From a virus, in IMG/VR virus record IMGVR_UViG_3300027754_000260, positions 1 through 34,184 of that record: 34,184 nucleotides of DNA; one strand, 5' to 3'. The stretch's first letter is position 1. The number at the start of each line of letters is the position of its first letter. This document shows, piece after piece, positions 1 to 6,698 of the stretch. The translations under genes were made by a program, and so were the position numbers. A model generated the notes under the pieces. The model worked only from the letters and a program-made list of their open reading frames with translations, was not told the DNA's origin and did no database searches.

Positions 1-61
1 TGCGTATGTGAGTAAAAAAATTACTGGTGAAAAGATAAAAACTTTAGTAGTTCCATCGACT
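1..61. repeat. Left copy of the terminal direct repeat (contig overlap)
   Basis: Bases 1-57 are identical to 34124-34180. Position 58 is g here and t in the right copy, and the next three bases match again. The repeat lies inside one reading frame that continues unbroken across the seam, so it is best read as assembly overlap of a circular or circularly permuted genome rather than as a biological terminal repeat. Confidence 0.9.
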
Positions 62-2134
62 CCAGCGAGTGAAGTTTCATTTGACAAATTAACTCCTACA
101 ACTGCTGGAGTTGTTTTTACACCAAATACACCAGCAACAACAAACATATTATATTATTCAACTGTTGATGGCTCAACTTGGATATATAACGGAACTATTT
201 ATAAAAGTAAAGCAATACCTAACTCAACTGAGTTTAATATAGATGGTGTTTTTGTAGATGCTGGAAGTAATAAGACTTCTTCAATATCAAGAAATGGAAG
301 TGTAATGGTTCGAGAAAATAACACTTTACTTTCAAAATTTACTCAAATTTTATCTTATGGTGTTAGTATAGTTTCTGATACTTTCGCTCAAATATCTCAA
401 ACTGCAGTAAGTACGACAGTTTATCCACTTACTAGAATGACTAGAAAAAGAGGTACTATTACAAGTCAAACAAATGCTTTAAGTGGTGATACTTTAGGCA
501 TGATGGCTTGGAATGGCGGTTCAGCAAATGATTCAGTTCAAATATTTGCACAAGCAACGGAAAATAATGCTGGAACAATTGGTTCATCTTTGTATTTTCA
601 AACCGTACAAACTGGTTCAAGTGGGTTATCAACTGCTTTTTGGATTGATGGAACTGCAAAATTAAATATATCTTTAGGTTCTGTTTATACTTATGCAACT
701 GCAAACACTTTATCAGGGTTTGATGCTTCTAAAAATCTAGTATCATTATCAACTGCTACTTACCCAAGTATAACAGAGTTATCTTATGTTAAAGGTGTAA
801 CAAGTGCAATTCAAACACAGATAAATGCTAAGGTAACGGGGTCAGGGACTTCAAGTGGAACGAATACAGGTGATCAAGTTATTTCAGATGCTACAATTAC
901 AACAACTGATATAACTACAAACAATTTCACAACTGCTAAACATGGATTTGTTCCAAAAGGGACAAATGTAGGTAACTTTTTAAAAGATGATGGTACGTGG
1001 GGAACTCCTGCAAGTGGTTCATCAGGAGGTATATGGGGAATATCAAATGCAAGTGGTGTTTATACTTATTATGCAACTTGGGCTTTAGCGGTTGCTTCTG
1101 CGGTTAGCGGTCAAGTTATTGAATTATTTGCTGACATTACTGAAGCAACAAATACATATATTCTTAAAAATGGAGTAAATATAAACGGAAACGGTCATAC
1201 AATTACTTTTAGTAATGCTGGAAACGGTTTTGACGATAACAACGTAGCTTGTACCGTTATATTTAGCAATATAAATTTGGTAAAAACAACAACATCAGCT
1301 ATTATTCAATGTTTTAATGCTTCATCAAATATTGGGGGATATAGTGCTTTTCTTAACGTTAATAATGCAGGAGCTTGGGGGTTTTATGGTAGTGGAGCAA
1401 TTTGGGGATTATCAACAACTGGAAGCGGTATAAATGTATTAACTAGAGGAGGAACGACATTAAACATTAGTAATTGTTATATTTTTGGAAGTGTAAATGC
1501 AAATAATGGAACGGTATTAATTAGTAATTGTTATATTAAAGGCTCGTCGGCAGATTTAGTGTCTGGAAGCCCATCTATGAACAATTGCATATTAATAGCA
1601 ACAGGCGGTGTTGCTTATGTTGGAAATGGCAAGAATATAACTAATTGTAGTATTGTTTCAATGACATCAAATGTGATTTCTGGTGGTGGAATTTTTGAAA
1701 ATTGTTATATTTATTCAGCCGCAGAAAGACCTATAAGTGCAGATGTTAATGCTCAATTTCACAACTGTTATATTGAAAGCGCAACACTATACATTAATCA
1801 ATTCTCAACAAGTGCAAATTACTACAATTGTACTTTAAAAGTTAAATTATCATTTTTGTTTTATGGTGGTACTCAAAAATTATACAATTGCACATTAATT
1901 AATGAATGGAATACTACAGGTGTATATATATTTAGAGATTGTGTAAATAATGTAGAAGTAAATAATTATATACAAGTTGCAAATTCTGGAACTATAATAA
2001 ATTATACGGCATCAACTCAAACAGTTTATATGTATGGAAATGCTATTAAAGGTACATCAACAATTAATTCAGCAGGCATAACAAATGCACAAATAAACAC
2101 AGCAGACGCTCAAGGAAATGTAATCTTAAATTAA
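2..2134 (+). CDS. Tail spike/fibre protein with right-handed beta-helix, C-terminal 710 residues (gene continues from the right end)
   Basis: This is the 3' portion of a gene that starts at 33801 and crosses the circular junction. The joined product is 818 aa. A GTG at position 8 could be mistaken for the start, but the frame is open upstream and continuous with 33801. The middle carries a Gly/Ser/Thr linker (TGSGTSSGTNTGDQ) common in phage fibres. From about position 1020 the protein reads as short turns of beta strand typical of a pectate-lyase-like right-handed beta-helix, with eight Asn-Cys pairs and one Asp-Cys stacked at regular intervals (about 1480-1945). Such domains bind or cleave surface polysaccharide in phage spikes. 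No catalytic residues can be assigned, so enzyme activity is unproven. It is the last gene of the tail module and probably the receptor-binding protein. Confidence 0.8.
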   Translation, partial: AYVSKKITGEKIKTLVVPSTPASEVSFDKLTPTTAGVVFTPNTPATTNILYYSTVDGSTWIYNGTIYKSKAIPNSTEFNIDGVFVDAGSNKTSSISRNGSVMVRENNTLLSKFTQILSYGVSIVSDTFAQISQTAVSTTVYPLTRMTRKRGTITSQTNALSGDTLGMMAWNGGSANDSVQIFAQATENNAGTIGSSLYFQTVQTGSSGLSTAFWIDGTAKLNISLGSVYTYATANTLSGFDASKNLVSLSTATYPSITELSYVKGVTSAIQTQINAKVTGSGTSSGTNTGDQVISDATITTTDITTNNFTTAKHGFVPKGTNVGNFLKDDGTWGTPASGSSGGIWGISNASGVYTYYATWALAVASAVSGQVIELFADITEATNTYILKNGVNINGNGHTITFSNAGNGFDDNNVACTVIFSNINLVKTTTSAIIQCFNASSNIGGYSAFLNVNNAGAWGFYGSGAIWGLSTTGSGINVLTRGGTTLNISNCYIFGSVNANNGTVLISNCYIKGSSADLVSGSPSMNNCILIATGGVAYVGNGKNITNCSIVSMTSNVISGGGIFENCYIYSAAERPISADVNAQFHNCYIESATLYINQFSTSANYYNCTLKVKLSFLFYGGTQKLYNCTLINEWNTTGVYIFRDCVNNVEVNNYIQVANSGTIINYTASTQTVYMYGNAIKGTSTINSAGITNAQINTADAQGNVILN

Positions 2135-2145
2135 TAAATAAAAAT

Positions 2146-2319
2146 ATGGAAACAGTAGAAATAGGACAGATAATTGCACAGTTAAAGATGACTGAAAACA
2201 TGAGAATAATCACTCAAGACTTAAATGGAAATAACGTGAAAGTCTTAGTGTGGGAAGATTTTACAGTTGAGGAACAAGCTCAAATGAATTCTTGTGTTAA
2301 TATGATTAAATCTAAATAA
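2146..2319 (+). CDS. Small hypothetical protein, 57 aa
   Basis: An ATG 11 bases after the spike stop, in the usual AAAATATG context, opens a 57-codon frame ending TAA just before a hairpin. The product begins METVEIGQII and contains a short beta-like stretch (VKVLVWEDF) followed by an acidic helix. I do not recognise a family. Its place directly behind the spike gene and before a terminator suggests it is the last gene of the late tail transcript, perhaps a small tail or assembly protein. It has the codon use and base composition of its neighbours. The function is unknown. Confidence 0.6.
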   Translation: METVEIGQIIAQLKMTENMRIITQDLNGNNVKVLVWEDFTVEEQAQMNSCVNMIKSK

Positions 2320-2328
2320 CAAAAATAT

Positions 2329-2369
2329 TAAAATTACGTTTTCATATATAAAATGAGAACGTAATTTTA
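2329..2369 (+). terminator. Hairpin terminator after the tail module
   Basis: Arms 2329-2345 and 2353-2369 pair over 17 bp with one G-U wobble and a 7-nt loop. The bases that follow are T/A-rich rather than a pure T-run, so termination may be partial. It separates the tail transcript from the lysis genes. Confidence 0.6.
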
Positions 2370-2389
2370 TATAAAAAATAAAATAAAAA

Positions 2390-3052
2390 ATGTTCGATTT
2401 CTTAACTCATATCAACCTTCCTCCTTATTTACTATTTATAGTGATAGTTTTAGGTATATTAACGTACTATTTTCACAAAGATATAAGTAAGTTGATTAAC
2501 CGAAAAGAAGTTGAGGAAGATATAAAGGACTTAAAATCGCACGATATATTCAATACTTTGGAGAGGGTTAAGAAAGAAGTATTTTTTATGAAGTTTTATA
2601 CAAACAGACAATTTGATGCAGTTAAAACTCAAATGTGTAAAGATTTTACAAACTATAAATGCAACATTTGTATTGACCATTTTGTTGAATTTTTAGATAA
2701 TGATTTTAGTGAAGTTTCTTTTGATGAATTAAAAACTATGATACTAAAAGAAATGTATTTGATGCACACAAATTATATTAAAGAAACAAAAACACACTGG
2801 TTAAATAAAGGCATATCAAACGAAGATGCGACTTATATAATTGAACTATTTGAAAACTTTAGATTTGATGTAGTTAATAGTTTTCAGCATAGGATAGAAA
2901 GTATATTTTCGTGTACACACCATAAATCTAATTTTGAGAAAATTTTAGCTTGTTACGATATTTTTGCAATGGGCATAGACCTATTACCAAAAGATATGCA
3001 AACAACTTTTGAAGCATTAAACGGAAAATTTGCAAAAATAATTTATAATTGA
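2390..3052 (+). CDS. Membrane-anchored hypothetical protein, 220 aa, lysis region
   Basis: The ATG start lies 20 bases after the preceding hairpin. Residues about 11-28 (LPPYLLFIVIVLGILTYYF) form one N-terminal transmembrane segment, followed by a basic/acidic helical soluble domain of roughly 190 residues. That domain has several Cys and His residues (CKDFTNYKCNICIDH at about 83-97, CTHH near 175), which could bind metal or form disulfides. I recognise no family. It is followed after one base by a 68-aa hydrophobic protein and then the endolysin, so a role in lysis or envelope modification is inferred from position only. A spanin-like role is possible but there is no lipobox or clear outer-membrane partner. 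Confidence 0.7.
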   Translation: MFDFLTHINLPPYLLFIVIVLGILTYYFHKDISKLINRKEVEEDIKDLKSHDIFNTLERVKKEVFFMKFYTNRQFDAVKTQMCKDFTNYKCNICIDHFVEFLDNDFSEVSFDELKTMILKEMYLMHTNYIKETKTHWLNKGISNEDATYIIELFENFRFDVVNSFQHRIESIFSCTHHKSNFEKILACYDIFAMGIDLLPKDMQTTFEALNGKFAKIIYN

Positions 3053-3053
3053 T

Positions 3054-3260
3054 ATGAGAATTTTAGACAAAATTAAAGCAGAAAGCACAACAGATAACAG
3101 ATTTAAAGGACAGTTTAAAACTATCTTAGTTTCGATGTTGGGAGTTATAACCGCAAGTGGGATATTAGATACGAAGCCCGTAGTTAAGACTATTGTAGAT
3201 GTAACACTAGGTATATTAACACGTGATGTAATTAAACACGCAACAACATTTAACAAGTGA
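3054..3260 (+). CDS. Small hydrophobic protein, 68 aa; candidate holin
   Basis: The ATG is two bases after the previous stop. The product has a charged N-terminus (about residues 1-22), a hydrophobic stretch at about 23-40 (TILVSMLGVITASGIL) and a second weakly hydrophobic stretch at about 45-57, then a short basic tail. Size, two-segment layout and position immediately upstream of the endolysin suit a holin or other small lysis protein, but the segments are only moderately hydrophobic and no family motif is visible. Its stop codon overlaps a GTG that opens the next tiny hydrophobic frame. Confidence 0.6.
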   Translation: MRILDKIKAESTTDNRFKGQFKTILVSMLGVITASGILDTKPVVKTIVDVTLGILTRDVIKHATTFNK

Positions 3261-3349
3261 TCTCGGTAAGTGCTATATTATTAGCAATAGTAGTAATTTT
3301 AATTATTGAACAAAATGAAAACAAGTCAGGTAGGAATAGATTTAATTAA
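3257..3349 (+). CDS. Possible 30-aa single-pass membrane peptide overlapping the endolysin gene
   Basis: A GTG at 3257 overlaps the stop of the preceding gene (GTGA) and opens 30 codons ending TAA at 3347-3349. Residues 1-17 are almost purely hydrophobic (VISVSAILLAIVVILII), followed by a polar tail (EQNENKSGRNRFN). The last 35 bases overlap the start of the endolysin gene in another frame. Its size is below normal gene-calling limits. The hydrophobic run and the tight stop/start overlap favour a real translationally coupled peptide, perhaps a pinholin or holin regulator, but chance in AT-rich DNA cannot be excluded. Confidence 0.35.
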   Translation: MISVSAILLAIVVILIIEQNENKSGRNRFN

Positions 3350-3752
3350 GTCCTTTGAAGGTTGTAAATTAACTGCATATAAATGTAGTGCTGGAGTTAA
3401 TACAATTGGCTTCGGGAACACCTATTATACAAACGGTAACAAAGTTAAGTTAGGAGATAAGATAACACAAGACGAAGCGAATAAATTGTTTTTAGACTTA
3501 TTACCTAAATACGAAAAGACTGTCTTAGATGCTATTAAAGTACCGTTAAATCAAAATCAATTCGATGCCTTAGTTTCGTTCTGTTGGAATTGTGGGAGTT
3601 CAAATACTTTATTTAAAATGATTAATGAGAAACATAGCGAAATGAACATAGTTAATTGGTTATGCTCTCATTATACAAAAGGCGGTGGTAAAGAGTTACC
3701 AGGTTTAGTTCGTAGAAGAAAAGCAGAAGCAGTACTTTTTGTAAAGAAATAA
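3315..3752 (+). CDS. Endolysin, GH24 (T4-type) lysozyme, 145 aa
   Basis: Phage lysozyme that hydrolyses the MurNAc-GlcNAc bond of peptidoglycan at the end of infection. The N-terminal motif FEGCKLTAYKCSAGVNTIGF gives the family catalytic triad positions: Glu15, Cys24 where T4 lysozyme has Asp20, and Thr30. Their spacing (9 and 6) is identical to T4 E11/D20/T26. The C-terminal GLVRRRKAEAVLF is the usual family ending. Cys in place of Asp is a known natural variant of GH24, and the engineered T4 D20C enzyme retains activity. There is no signal peptide, so a holin is needed for export. I chose the ATG at 3315 over an upstream in-frame TTG at 3306. A strong terminator follows. Confidence 0.93.
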   Translation: MKTSQVGIDLIKSFEGCKLTAYKCSAGVNTIGFGNTYYTNGNKVKLGDKITQDEANKLFLDLLPKYEKTVLDAIKVPLNQNQFDALVSFCWNCGSSNTLFKMINEKHSEMNIVNWLCSHYTKGGGKELPGLVRRRKAEAVLFVKK

Positions 3753-3794
3753 TTAGTATCTTCGTTTTTCATAATTTTAGGTTTTAGTTAATTA

Positions 3795-3829
3795 ACAGAG
3801 TGTCATAAATGATGCTCTGTTTTTTTTTG
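3795..3829 (+). terminator. Intrinsic terminator after the lysis genes
   Basis: The arms ACAGAGTGTCAT and ATGATGCTCTGT pair along their full length with two G-U wobbles and are followed by nine Ts. This is the strongest simple terminator in the window and separates late (lysis) from early transcription. Confidence 0.9.
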
Positions 3830-3851
3830 TAAAAATAAATAATAAAAGGTA

Positions 3852-3878
3852 TTGTTTATTAAAAAAGTTGTATATTTG
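3852..3878 (+). promoter_or_regulatory. Early promoter (Bacteroidota type)
   Basis: TATATTTG at 3871-3878 matches the Bacteroidota -7 consensus TAnnTTTG. A TTG at 3852-3854 lies 16 bases upstream as the -33 element, slightly short of the usual 17-23. Expected transcription start is near 3885, about 15 bases before the ATG at 3900. It probably drives the early operon 3900-5515. Confidence 0.75.
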
Positions 3879-3899
3879 TCGAAACAAAACGTAAAAATT

Positions 3900-4100
3900 A
3901 TGAAAGATTTAGAATTATTTGAAAAGTGGTGTGAACTAGAAATTGAAGCACAAGAGTTAAGAAGAAATATTGAAATTTCTGAAAACGTACCTAAATGGAA
4001 ACAACTGCAAAAGTTTGGTGATTCAAACGCCCCCGATTGTTATAGTGCAATTAAAGTTATTAGAATATTTAAAGAACAAATTTTAAACCAAAAATTATGA
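3900..4100 (+). CDS. Small hypothetical early protein, 66 aa
   Basis: First gene behind the early promoter. The frame is open further upstream to a TTG at 3852, but that lies within the promoter, so the ATG at 3900 is the start. The product is an acidic, mostly helical protein (MKDLELFEKWCELEIEAQEL) with no recognised family. It overlaps the ERF gene by ATGA (4097-4100), implying translational coupling, so it may serve in recombination or early host takeover. Function is not assignable from sequence. Confidence 0.75.
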   Translation: MKDLELFEKWCELEIEAQELRRNIEISENVPKWKQLQKFGDSNAPDCYSAIKVIRIFKEQILNQKL

Positions 4101-4609
4101 AAATCTACAAAAAAATACACGAAGCAAAGAAAGAAATCGGTATTGTTAAAAAAACGAAAACCAACCCCCATTTCAAAAATACATATGCCGATTTAAACGC
4201 ATTAATAGAAGCGGTTGAGCCAATACTACTAGAGAAAGGTTTAATATTATTACAACCGATTAAAGAGGGTAAAGTTTATACGCAAATAATTGATATTGAA
4301 AACGGTGAAATGATTGAGAGTTTTATTGAATTAACTCCAAATTTAACAAGTCAGGCTCTCGGTAGTCAAATCACCTATTATCGACGTTACCAAATTTCAA
4401 GCATTTTACTTTTAATGGCGGACGATGACGATGGGCAATTGGCTAGTAAACCACAACCTAAACAGTTACCAATTTGCTCAGAACTTTTATTTGATAAAGC
4501 GGTTGCAAGATATGAAGGGCTAGAGTTAGATGTATTTGACAAATTAATCAAAGCATATACATTAACCGCTAAGCAAATTTTAGAAATTAACGAAATAACT
4601 AATAAATAG
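4097..4609 (+). CDS. erf: ERF-family single-strand annealing protein
   Basis: ERF proteins are Rad52-like recombinases that anneal complementary single strands during phage recombination and genome circularisation. The N-terminal half carries the family pattern: NPHFKNTYADLNALIEAV at about residues 23-40, then a predicted strand ILLEKGLILLQPI. The conserved segment SQALGSQITYYRRYQ at about 90-104 leads into an LLMADDDDGQ turn. The final 50 residues are a variable helical tail. At 170 aa it is a normal length for a short ERF protein. It is coupled by ATGA overlap to the gene before it and sits with other small early genes; the VRR-NUC nuclease of this genome lies about 10 kb away. Confidence 0.88.
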   Translation: MKIYKKIHEAKKEIGIVKKTKTNPHFKNTYADLNALIEAVEPILLEKGLILLQPIKEGKVYTQIIDIENGEMIESFIELTPNLTSQALGSQITYYRRYQISSILLLMADDDDGQLASKPQPKQLPICSELLFDKAVARYEGLELDVFDKLIKAYTLTAKQILEINEITNK

Positions 4610-4614
4610 AAATT

Positions 4615-4827
4615 ATGACGGCAGTAGAATTTTTAGTTGAAGAAATAATTAAACTTACTGGGGTAAATATAAGAATTGACGAGCCAATTATTGAACAAGC
4701 TTTAGAAATGGAAAAGCAACAGATTGTAGAAGCACACGGAGATAAATTAAAAATTCACTCAGGTACTACAAGTTTTGAATATTGGTTCACTGGAGAAGAT
4801 TATTATAAAAAACAATTTAACAAATAG
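4615..4827 (+). CDS. Small hypothetical protein, 70 aa
   Basis: The ATG lies in the AAATTATG context five bases after the ERF stop. The product begins TAVEFLVEEIIKLTGV and continues EQALEMEKQQIVEAHGD. This layout (TAVE-[FW]-L-V/I-E-[EQ] ... EMEKQQI) recurs in small proteins of Bacteroidota phages and prophages, none with an assigned function to my knowledge. It is acidic, helical and has no membrane segment. It belongs to the early recombination operon. Confidence 0.8.
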   Translation: MTAVEFLVEEIIKLTGVNIRIDEPIIEQALEMEKQQIVEAHGDKLKIHSGTTSFEYWFTGEDYYKKQFNK

Positions 4828-4832
4828 AAATT

Positions 4833-5273
4833 ATGGAAAATATACAAAGACAGTCAGTAGTAGAAGTAACACCTACAACATTACAAGATTACTTCGGAAT
4901 ACTAATCGAAGCGGTTAGAAATGGAGAATTAAATCCTTTAGAATTGTACGGAAAAGCGAAAGAGATTGAAGACCTTGCACAAAAAGTTAAAATCGAGGTG
5001 CAAAGTTTAGCAATTGAAGAAGCCGAGAAACGTACAGAAAAAACTTTTAACTTCGGTAACTTTAAAGTAACTAAAGTAGAGGGCAGACGTATGATTGACT
5101 ATTCTAACATTGAGGAGTATCAGATTGCTAAGGCTAACCTTAAAGAGATTGAGGATAAATATAAACAAGTTGCTTTAAGTAGTTTGACTAGTTTAGATGA
5201 AAGCACTGGAGAAATTCTTAAACGTCCAATCATAACGTTTAGCAAAAATTCAATATCAATTAAGAATGTTTAA
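4833..5273 (+). CDS. Hypothetical early protein, 146 aa, recombination neighbourhood
   Basis: The ATG lies in the AAATTATG context five bases downstream of the previous gene. Residues about 15-75 form a helical region with heptad-like leucines (NGELNPLELYGKAKEIEDLAQ). A beta-like segment FNFGNFKVTKVEGRRMIDYS follows, then another helix and a C-terminal strand pair. The fold order resembles unnamed proteins that accompany ERF- or RecT-type recombination genes in Bacteroidota phages. I cannot name a family with confidence. It may be a partner of the annealing protein or a nuclease modulator, on position only. Confidence 0.78.
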   Translation: MENIQRQSVVEVTPTTLQDYFGILIEAVRNGELNPLELYGKAKEIEDLAQKVKIEVQSLAIEEAEKRTEKTFNFGNFKVTKVEGRRMIDYSNIEEYQIAKANLKEIEDKYKQVALSSLTSLDESTGEILKRPIITFSKNSISIKNV

Positions 5274-5469
5274 AGTATTAATCATGCCTTGTATCGGAGT
5301 AGTGGTTATATTACTACTCCGCACAAACAAAGAAAAAGAAACAATACCAGTATTTAATTATGAAGAAAGAGAAGAAATATGCAACGGAGATAGCTCCAAC
5401 TACCTACGAGAAAGCTGGGAGACCCAAAATCATAAACGCAAAGATTGTAAAGGCATTGATACCAATTGA
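5266..5469 (+). CDS. Small hypothetical membrane protein, 67 aa (3' half overlaps another frame)
   Basis: The ATG overlaps the previous stop by eight bases. An alternative ATG at 5284 is equally usable. Residues about 2-19 (FKVLIMPCIGVVVILLLR) form one transmembrane segment, and the rest is charged and without motif. The 3' 110 bases are shared with a second frame that starts in a much better context at 5360, so the coding status of this frame's second half is uncertain. A perfect 8-bp inverted repeat (GGAGTAGT/ACTACTCC) lies inside it at about 5297-5321. Confidence 0.45.
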   Translation: MFKVLIMPCIGVVVILLLRTNKEKETIPVFNYEEREEICNGDSSNYLRESWETQNHKRKDCKGIDTN

Positions 5470-5515
5470 GCGAATTTGTGAATTTAAAGAAGTGGTTAAG
5501 TCATTTCAGAAATAG
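5360..5515 (+). CDS. Small basic protein, 51 aa, immediately upstream of attC site A
   Basis: The ATG at 5360 lies in the favourable TTAATTATG context and opens 51 codons ending TAG at 5513-5515, three bases before the first attC-like site. The product begins MKKEKKYATEIAP, is strongly basic and includes AGRPK, an AT-hook-like core, followed by a predicted helix. It overlaps the 3' half of the previous frame. If the attC-like site at 5519-5646 is genuine, this gene is in the position of the cassette-borne gene served by that site. DNA binding is speculative. Confidence 0.55.
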   Translation: MKKEKKYATEIAPTTYEKAGRPKIINAKIVKALIPIERICEFKEVVKSFQK

Positions 5516-5518
5516 AAA

Positions 5519-5646
5519 ATAACGTGATGCAGATACCCGAAGGGGGGAATTACGAAGCACAAATTTTAATATAACAACAAATGTTTAATCGAAGCACTAC
5601 ACTTGATAGCACCACTAAAACCCCTCTTTTGGGTATGTGCTGTTAT
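5519..5646 (+). repeat. attC-like recombination site A
   Basis: The outer boxes ATAAC (5519-5523) and GTTAT (5642-5646) are complementary. Inner arms GCAGATACCC (5529-5538) and GGGTATGTGC (5631-5640) pair 9 of 10. Five unpaired bases (GTGAT) separate the boxes on the left but one (T) on the right. This asymmetric two-box palindrome with a long variable centre is the attC layout, and the length of 128 bp is within the attC range. Its right half is also the left boundary of cassette 1. Confidence 0.8.
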
Positions 5647-5674
5647 AAGCCGTTTTCTTCACAAATTTAAAAAT

Positions 5675-5851
5675 ATGAAATACATATCATTTACTTTAAT
5701 CACATTATGGGCTACTTGGATGCTCGCAACAAATGGAGATTTAAAACCTTCTGACAATTATTTTCTATGGATATTAGGAGTTTTATCCATAGTATATTCA
5801 GTTATTAATCTTGTCGTCTTTTATGTAGATGCTCGTAAAAATGGCTTATAA
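5675..5851 (+). CDS. Cassette 1 protein: 58-aa two-pass membrane protein
   Basis: The frame is open upstream to a TTG at 5603, but that extension reads through attC site A. The ATG at 5675, in the AAATATG context 24 bases inside the cassette boundary, is the start. Two hydrophobic segments (about 4-18, ISFTLITLWATWML, and about 29-51, YFLWILGVLSIVYSVINLVVF) flank a short polar loop, ending in basic residues. The stop codon is embedded in the left box of its own attC (TTATAAC), a compact arrangement typical of cassettes. I recognise no family. Small membrane proteins in cassettes are often toxins or envelope modifiers, which is only a suggestion here. Confidence 0.72.
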   Translation: MKYISFTLITLWATWMLATNGDLKPSDNYFLWILGVLSIVYSVINLVVFYVDARKNGL

Positions 5852-5926
5852 CGGACGGTTTGCAACTAAGTGATGAAGCGTCTGGAATATGTACGTTCGC
5901 TTTATCTCTTATTTGCTGTTATGGGG
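5843..5926 (+). repeat. attC-like recombination site B
   Basis: The boxes are ATAAC (5848-5852) and GTTAT (5918-5922). Inner arms GCAACTAAGTGATGAAGCG (from 5862) and CGCTTTATCTCTTATTTGC (to 5916) pair along their length with three mismatches. The left spacer is nine bases and the right spacer one. GGCTTATAAC at its left edge is the exact reverse complement of the start of cassette 1, and the right edge GTTATGGGG starts cassette 2. Confidence 0.85.
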
Positions 5927-5970
5927 TGTAATTTTTAACACAGTAAATAATAATTAAATAATAAAAAAAA

Positions 5971-6201
5971 ATGGAAACTTTAAGAAGAGAATTAGAATTA
6001 AATGAGGGGATTATTGAAGGTAGTAAAGTTAGAAGAATAATTAATTTATTTCCATATTTAGCAAATTCATTTAGACAAAGAAAAAGTTATGATGAATACT
6101 TTTATGATGGTGGATTTATCGAATTGTCAATAGATAATATTAATGAATTAAATGATTCAGGGTTCAAAGTTGAAATATCAACATACACTATTTCAATTTA
6201 G
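5971..6201 (+). CDS. Cassette 2 protein: hypothetical, 76 aa
   Basis: The ATG follows an A-run (AAAAAAATGG) 52 bases inside the cassette. The product starts METLRRELELNEGIIEGSK, with a helical first half and a C-terminal beta-like half (GGFIELSIDNI ... FKVEISTYTISI). It is acidic and soluble, with no membrane segment or known motif. The stop at 6201 is 30 bases before the left box of its attC. It has no visible promoter of its own, so it depends on read-through from the early operon. Its place between two attC-like sites is the main clue to its origin. Confidence 0.75.
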   Translation: METLRRELELNEGIIEGSKVRRIINLFPYLANSFRQRKSYDEYFYDGGFIELSIDNINELNDSGFKVEISTYTISI

Positions 6202-6227
6202 GTCGAACGGGTGTGTACGTCATTATG

Positions 6228-6308
6228 CCCCATAACGTTTTGCGGATAAGGGAAACGGTTCTTGAATGCGCACGTGTCAAACCGTTTTTCTTATGCGCTG
6301 TTATCTTT
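6228..6308 (+). repeat. attC-like recombination site C
   Basis: The boxes are ATAAC (6232-6236) and GTTAT (6300-6304). Inner arms GCGGATAAGGGAAACGG (from 6242) and CCGTTTTTCTTATGCGC (to 6298) pair 14 of 17. The left spacer is five bases (GTTTT) and the right is one (T), the same asymmetry as site A. CCCCATAAC at its left edge is the reverse complement of the first bases of cassette 2. Confidence 0.88.
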
Positions 6309-6356
6309 AGTTGCGAGTACACAGTTTATAAATTTAAAATTACAATAACAGAAATT

Positions 6357-6662
6357 ATGGAAGTAGAAAAATATAGTGAAATTGGAGAATACTGTTATCA
6401 AACCGATAAGCAAAACAATACTCAAATCTTTTTAGCAAAAGTATTCTCAAAAGATTTTTTATTTGAAGGTTATGAATTAAAATTTGGTGATGACTCTATT
6501 TTAGATTTTAAACAAGAGTTGTATGAGTGGTTTGAGATATACAAGAAAGGGTCAGAAAACCGTTTGTGTTTTGGTTTTTGGGATGAAAATAGTGCAATGA
6601 TAAGATGGTTTATTGAAAAAGATGAAGTTGACTTAATTAAAAGTAAATTAAACTCAAAGTAA
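6357..6662 (+). CDS. Cassette 3 protein: hypothetical, 101 aa
   Basis: The frame is open back to a GTG at 6213, but that extension reads across attC site C. The ATG at 6357 in the AAATTATG context is preferred. The product is acidic and soluble, with many aromatic residues (FSKDFLFEGYELKFGDDS, LYEWFEIYKKG, LCFGFWDENSAMIRWF), suggesting a compact alpha/beta fold that could resemble small immunity or antitoxin-like proteins. I do not recognise a family. The stop lies 36 bases upstream of the left box of the last attC-like site. It has no promoter of its own. Confidence 0.78.
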   Translation: MEVEKYSEIGEYCYQTDKQNNTQIFLAKVFSKDFLFEGYELKFGDDSILDFKQELYEWFEIYKKGSENRLCFGFWDENSAMIRWFIEKDEVDLIKSKLNSK

Positions 6663-6698
6663 AATTTCAGTTCGGAGCGATGTCCCCCCGAGCAATTG

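Noticed and set aside
1-61. True biological terminal repeat (as in T7-like phages)
   Set aside because: The repeat lies in the middle of one uninterrupted gene and has assembly-overlap length. A packaging repeat would not be expected to continue a frame exactly across the seam.
459-704. Minus-strand frame of 81 codons inside the spike gene
   Set aside because: It is antisense to a clear coding frame, has low-complexity composition, and no promoter or start context. Similar antisense frames at 3017-3256, 8091-8345, 10614-10844, 11719-12021, 12825-13031, 22995-23303, 23548-23730 and 25900-26115 were rejected for the same reason, as was the plus-strand frame at 24697-24930, which is antisense to the lipoprotein.
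1-2134. Diversity-generating retroelement acting on the spike C-terminus
   Set aside because: No reverse transcriptase gene and no template-like near-repeat of the spike end were found in the window.
5603-5674. Upstream TTG-initiated extension of the cassette 1 ORF
   Set aside because: The extension translates attC site A, and the ATG at 5675 has the normal A/T-rich start context. The same argument removes the GTG extension of the cassette 3 ORF at 6213.
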